From Nocardioides sp. (GTDB lineage Bacteria; Actinomycetota; Actinomycetes; Propionibacteriales; Nocardioidaceae), in contig JAFMQY010000017.1 in the NCBI GenBank assembly GCA_017354415.1, positions 1 to 34,301 on the forward strand: a stretch of DNA of 34,301 nucleotides, written 5' to 3'. The notes beneath the pieces were generated by a model, which was not told the DNA's origin, made no database searches, and saw nothing but the letters and a program-made list of their open reading frames with translations. Made by a program: the position numbers and the translations under genes. Positions 30,749 to 34,301 of the stretch are shown one piece after another. How positions within the stretch are numbered: position 1 is the first letter of the stretch; the number at the start of each line of letters is the position of its first letter.

Positions 30749-32842
30749 GTGACCCGAACCATCTTGGTGGCACCGACCGGACACGGGGTGGGCTTGACCA
30801 CGACGTGCCTCGGTCTGGTCGGCGCACTGCAGCAGCGCGGCGTCGACGTCGGGTTCTTCAAGCCGCTGGCCCAGCCGCGTGCCGGAGACAGCGTTTCCGA
30901 CCGCTCAACGGCCCTGATCAGACTCACGTCGACGCTGCGTCCGCCGGAGCCGATACCCGCCGGGCTCGTGGAACGACGGCTGAGCGACAACGCGGTCGAC
31001 GCCCTGATGGAGGACGTTGTCGCCGCTGCCGAGCCGATCATCGGGGCGCACGACGTGGTCGTCGTCGAGGGGCTGGTGCCCGGGCCGGGTCTGGTATACG
31101 CCGGGCGGGTCAACGTGGCGCTCACCAAGGCCCTCGACGCGGAGGTGCTGCTGGTCGGCGCTGCCACTGACGACCCCCCCGAACATCTCGCGGAGGGCAT
31201 GGCCATCGCGGCCCGGACCTTCCAGGGGCTCGAGCGCGACCGCGTGGTGGGCGCGGTGGTCAACCGCGTCGCCGACACCGGCGCAGAGGCGATCGCCACG
31301 TTGGGCGCGAGACTGGCCGAGCGTGACCTGCGGCTGGTCGCGGCGGTGCCGTTCCGGACCGAGCTGACGTGGCCGCGGGTTCGCGACATCGTCGCCGAAC
31401 TGGGCCTCAAGGTGCTCAACGACGGTGAGTCGGATCGCCGGGTCAAGGATGTGATCATCGGCGCGCAGGCGGTGCCGGGGATCCTGCCGTTGCTGCGAGA
31501 GGGCCTTCTGGTGATCGTGCCCGGTGACCGCCACGACGTCATCCTCAGCGCGTGTCTCGCGGCGATGAACGGGGTCCGGCTTGCAGGGCTGCTGCTCACC
31601 GTCGGACTGGAACCTGACCCCAGGGTATGGGAGCTCTGCCGGCCGGCGGCCGCGACGGGGTTGCCGGTGCTGCTGGCCGGCACCTACAGCTACGAGACCG
31701 CCACGATGGTGCACGACTTCCACCCGGAGGTGCCTGGCGACGACGCGGAGCGCGCGCGGCTCGTGATGTCCACCGTGGCAGCGGCGCTGGAACCCGCGTG
31801 GCTTTCCGCGCTGCCGACCCCGACCCATGTGCCGCGGCTGAGCCCGCCGGCGTTCCGCCACCGGCTGACCACGATGGCCCGGCGCGCGGCCCGGCGCATC
31901 GTGCTGCCCGAGGGCGCCGAGCCTCGCACGCTCCGTGCGGCAGCCGACTGTCACGCGCTGCGCATCGCGCGATGCGTCCTGCTCGCCCCGCCGTCGGAGA
32001 TCACGGTGGTGGCAGCAGGACTCGGCCTGAACCTGCCGCCCGACATCGAGATCATCGACCCCACGCAGGTCGACGAGCGCTACGTCGCCGCGCTGGTCGA
32101 GGCCCGTCGGCACAAGGGGATGACCGCCGACATCGCACGCGACGAGCTGAGTGACCCGGTGATGCTCGGCACGATGATGCTGCGTCTCGGCGAGGTCGAC
32201 GGCCTGGTGGCGGGCGCGGTGCACACCACCGCCGCGACAGTGCGCCCGGCCCTCCAGCTGATCGGCACCGCGCCCACCGCCGAGCTGGTGTCGTCGATCT
32301 TCTTCATGTGCCTGCCCGACGAGGTGGTGGTCTACGGCGACTGCGCGGTCAACCCCGACCCGAGCGCCGTGCAGTTGGCCGACATCGCCGTCCAGAGTGC
32401 GGCGTCGGCACGGATGTTCGGTATCGAGCCCCGGGTGGCGTTGATCAGCTTCAGTACGGGCACGTCCGGCTCGGGCACCGACGTGGAGAAGGTGAGTGAG
32501 GCGACGCGGCTGGTACGGGAACGTGAACCGGACCTGATCGTCGACGGGCCGCTGCAGTACGACGCCGCAGCGATCGCCTCCATCGCGGCCGCCAAGGCCC
32601 CGGACAGCCCGGTTGCCGGACGTGCCACCGTGTTCGTCTTCCCGGACCTCAACACCGGCAACACCACCTACAAGGCGGTCCAGCGCAGCGCAGAGGCGGT
32701 CAGCATCGGCCCGATGCTGCAGGGCCTCGCCAAACCGGTCAACGACCTGTCCCGAGGCGCCCTCGTCGACGACATCCTCTACACGATCGCGCTCACCGCG
32801 ATCCAAGCCTCCGACGCTGTCGCGGCGGTGGAGACGCCCTGA
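30749..32842 (+). CDS. pta: phosphate acetyltransferase
   Basis: A 697-aa long-form Pta that interconverts acetyl-CoA and acetyl phosphate. The N-terminal P-loop-like domain starts with APTGHGVGLTTTCLG (8-22), followed by a DRTGG-type middle region. The C-terminal catalytic PTA domain from about 370 holds FSTGTSGSGTDVEKV, VDGPLQYDAA and FPDLNTGNTTYKAVQRSA. GTG at 30749 has GGGAG upstream; an in-frame GTG at 30734 overlaps that site and is less likely. In many actinobacteria ackA follows pta directly, but here a broken channel gene on the other strand follows, so acetate kinase must lie elsewhere or be absent. Confidence 0.94.
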   Translation: MTRTILVAPTGHGVGLTTTCLGLVGALQQRGVDVGFFKPLAQPRAGDSVSDRSTALIRLTSTLRPPEPIPAGLVERRLSDNAVDALMEDVVAAAEPIIGAHDVVVVEGLVPGPGLVYAGRVNVALTKALDAEVLLVGAATDDPPEHLAEGMAIAARTFQGLERDRVVGAVVNRVADTGAEAIATLGARLAERDLRLVAAVPFRTELTWPRVRDIVAELGLKVLNDGESDRRVKDVIIGAQAVPGILPLLREGLLVIVPGDRHDVILSACLAAMNGVRLAGLLLTVGLEPDPRVWELCRPAAATGLPVLLAGTYSYETATMVHDFHPEVPGDDAERARLVMSTVAAALEPAWLSALPTPTHVPRLSPPAFRHRLTTMARRAARRIVLPEGAEPRTLRAAADCHALRIARCVLLAPPSEITVVAAGLGLNLPPDIEIIDPTQVDERYVAALVEARRHKGMTADIARDELSDPVMLGTMMLRLGEVDGLVAGAVHTTAATVRPALQLIGTAPTAELVSSIFFMCLPDEVVVYGDCAVNPDPSAVQLADIAVQSAASARMFGIEPRVALISFSTGTSGSGTDVEKVSEATRLVREREPDLIVDGPLQYDAAAIASIAAAKAPDSPVAGRATVFVFPDLNTGNTTYKAVQRSAEAVSIGPMLQGLAKPVNDLSRGALVDDILYTIALTAIQASDAVAAVETP

Positions 32843-32849
32843 GATCCTT

Positions 32850-33296
32850 GCCAATCCGGGATACGGCCCGGACGGGGTGAGCTGGTCGAAGCAGTAGTAC
32901 AGCGCTAGCGCGGCGTGCACCGAGAGGGCGGCGATCGCACTGACGAACGAGAGCCCGATGATGGCCAGGTAGGCGATGTTGCCGATCCCGAACCGGCGCA
33001 GCGCGGGCACGGTGGGCCGATAGGACCGGGCGGTCGATCCGGTCGACCTTGCTGAACATCGTGTGGTGGTTGACCCAGATGATGCCGATGACCAGAAAGC
33101 TGACCAGGTAGGCGACGTACGACGGCCACGGGTGCGCGAGCGCGGCTCCGAGCCCGCCTGCGGGTAGGTCGCCACGCGCAGGCACGCCGATGTCGAGCAC
33201 CAGCAGAGTGATCGCGATGGCGAACACCCCGTCGCTGGACGCCTCGAGCCGCCCGCTTGCGGTGAGCTGGGCGTCGTCCGTGCGTCGGCCGGTCAT
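32850..33296 (-). pseudogene. TMEM175-family potassium channel remnant (internal deletion and frameshift)
   Basis: From ATG at 33296 the frame gives a typical TMEM175 (DUF1211) start: RLEASSDGVFAIAITLLVLDIGVP (first helix with the FS/FA selectivity region), then YVAYLVSFLVIGIIWVNHHTMFSKVDRIDRP. At about 33015-33030 homology stops and resumes in another frame with RRFGIGNIAYLAIIGLSFVSAIAAL and HAALALYYCF, the last helices. About 80-100 central residues expected for the family (helices 3-4) are missing, and no stop follows the second fragment before it runs into pta antisense. I read this as a deletion that fused the two ends out of frame. A sequencing error alone would not explain the missing middle. 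Confidence 0.75.
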
Positions 33297-33443
33297 CCAG
33301 AGGCTCCTTGCAGTGGTGTCATCAAGTGATCGCTGCACCAGGATGCCATCGCAGATCCCGAGATCGTCGTCGCCGACCGCGAGCACCTGTGGTGGCTGCT
33401 CACGGGACCGCCGGCTGATCCGGCAAGCGCCGCCGCCCGAAGA

Positions 33444-33449
33444 TACGCT
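33444..33449 (+). promoter_or_regulatory. -10 element before the DUF899 unit
   Basis: TACGCT lies 6 nt before a GTG at 33456, the same spacing as the other leaderless starts in this window, and 89 nt before the DUF899 ATG. Confidence 0.4.
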
Positions 33450-33455
33450 GGCGTG

Positions 33456-33542
33456 GTGCGTCGTCTCGCTTCGTCCGGAGGGCCGCTCAGCCCGAGTCCC
33501 TCACGCGGTGAACGAGTGGCTGAAGGAGGAAGCAGGTCATGA
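33456..33542 (+). CDS. possible 28-aa leader ORF coupled to the DUF899 gene
   Basis: GTG at 33456 opens a 28-codon frame rich in Ser, Gly and Arg. Its TGA stop overlaps the DUF899 ATG as ATGA (33539-33542). It lies 6 nt after TACGCT, so it could be the leaderless first reading frame of the transcript, with DUF899 translated by coupling. DUF899 also has its own GAAGGAGGA site. The peptide has no recognisable domain and could be chance. Confidence 0.3.
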   Translation: MRRLASSGGPLSPSPSRGERVAEGGSRS

Positions 33543-34231
33543 AGATACCTCCGGTCGTCTCCCCCCAGGAGTGGCACGAGGCCTGGGAGCGCATGCTGGT
33601 GAAGGAGAAGGAGCTCACCCGCGCGCGCGACGCGATGGCCGCCGAACGCCGCCGTATGCCGTGGATGGCCGTGGAGAAGGAATACGCCTTCGAGGGGCCG
33701 AACGGGCGGCTGAGCCTCCTCGATCTTTTCCAGGGCCGGCGCCAGCTGATCGTCTACCGCGCCTTCTACGCGCCCGACATCACCACCTTCGCCGAGGGCG
33801 GCTCGTACCCGGACCGGGCCTGTGTGGGCTGCTCGTTGGTGGCGGACCAGGTAGCGCATCCGGCTCACCTGAACGCACGTGACACGTCCCTGGCTTTCGT
33901 CTCGCGAGCCCCGCAGGCGGACATAGCGCACCTGAAGGCGCGCAATGGCTGGGAGCTGATCCCGTGGTACACACTGACCGACGACTTCGACGCCGACTTC
34001 GGAGTCGACGAGTGGCACGGCACCAACGCCTTCATCCGCGACGACGATCGGGTGTTTCGTACCTACTTCCTCAACAACCGCGGCGACGAGGCGATGGGGA
34101 GCACCTGGACCTATCTCGACATCACCGCCCTCGGACGTCAGGAGGTCGGGGAGGACTCGCCCGAGGGCTACCCCCAGACCCCGCCGTACCAGTGGTGGAA
34201 CTATCACGACGCGTACGGGCACGGCACCTGA
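33539..34231 (+). CDS. DUF899 family thioredoxin-like protein
   Basis: A 230-aa cytoplasmic protein of the DUF899 family. Family features are KEKELTRARDAMAAERRRMPW near the N-terminus (22-42), the VEKEYAFEGPNGRLSLLDLFQGRRQLIVYR stretch, a Cys95-x-x-Cys98 (CVGC) pair at the site where thioredoxin folds hold their redox cysteines, and the C-terminal YQWWNYHDAYG. The CxxC suggests a redox role, but the substrate is unknown. ATG at 33539 has GAAGGAGGA 8 nt upstream. It is divergent from the channel remnant. Confidence 0.88.
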   Translation: MKIPPVVSPQEWHEAWERMLVKEKELTRARDAMAAERRRMPWMAVEKEYAFEGPNGRLSLLDLFQGRRQLIVYRAFYAPDITTFAEGGSYPDRACVGCSLVADQVAHPAHLNARDTSLAFVSRAPQADIAHLKARNGWELIPWYTLTDDFDADFGVDEWHGTNAFIRDDDRVFRTYFLNNRGDEAMGSTWTYLDITALGRQEVGEDSPEGYPQTPPYQWWNYHDAYGHGT

Positions 34232-34301
34232 CACGCTCGTCGGAGTCGCGCGGAACGCGGGCCACCCCGGCCTTCCCACGACCCGACTAACGTCAGCCAC
34301 A

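Noticed and set aside
30905-33175. 756-codon open frame on the minus strand
   Set aside because: Most of it is antisense to pta. Only its first part (about 32850-33010) holds real homology, the C-terminal helices of the TMEM175 remnant, which is annotated as a pseudogene.
1-34301. Prophage, integrative element, transposon or biosynthetic gene cluster
   Set aside because: No integrase, transposase, phage structural, NRPS or PKS gene is visible. The tRNA-Val has no integrase beside it and no duplicated 3' end was seen in the window.
34232-34301. A further gene at the right edge
   Set aside because: Only 70 bp remain after DUF899. No start, ribosome site or clear hairpin can be supported there.

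Overview
This is a GC-rich actinobacterial chromosome segment, most like Nocardioides or a relative in the Propionibacteriales. The evidence is strong G/C third-position bias, frequent GTG/TTG starts, starts that look leaderless, and gene order shared with Mycobacterium and Streptomyces. There is no phage, plasmid, transposase or CRISPR array. The content is mostly core metabolism, with a few less conserved genes towards the right end.

Left end (1-3000): the 5S rRNA that closes an rRNA operon and its terminator, a TPR protein, a membrane-anchored S1C (HtrA-like) protease and a DUF3145 protein. Next (3000-10400, minus strand): a small secreted protein, then the type II fatty-acid synthesis locus. 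Read in its own direction this is PucR-type regulator (FasR/MabR type) - fabD - fabH - acpP - fabF - accD. Here fabD carries an extra C-terminal domain that resembles a biotin carboxyl carrier domain without its biotin lysine; I consider this the most interesting feature of the window. A perfect 9+9 inverted repeat lies just upstream of fabD, and a REP-like palindromic repeat lies between fabD and the regulator.

Middle (10400-20000): a Tat-exported purple acid phosphatase, an alpha/beta hydrolase, a PPOX-type flavin protein, aceE (pyruvate dehydrogenase E1, minus strand), and an overlapping set of DUF3052 - acyl-CoA ligase - AhpE-type peroxiredoxin. Gluconokinase and tRNA-Val(UAC) follow. From memory, the regulator/fab block, aceE, the DUF3052 gene and ahpE are also neighbours in M. 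tuberculosis (Rv2238c-Rv2247).

Right half (20000-34301): a ZIP metal transporter behind a near-consensus DtxR/IdeR iron box, a fatty acyl-CoA ligase, and a NIF3 - zinc-ribbon - RNase HI/phosphatase operon (Rv2230c-Rv2228c type). After these come YaaA, an RNB-domain exoribonuclease, a structured 470-bp intergenic region, a TetR-MFS pair, phosphate acetyltransferase without an adjacent acetate kinase, a deleted TMEM175-type channel pseudogene and a DUF899 protein.

Seven starts share one layout: a TANNNT -10 element 6 or 7 bases before ATG/GTG, usually without a Shine-Dalgarno sequence. This indicates many leaderless mRNAs. Functionally the window links carbon entry (AceE, Pta, gluconokinase), fatty-acid building (Fab/AccD), fatty-acid activation (two ligases), and metal and oxidative-stress handling (ZIP, AhpE, YaaA).
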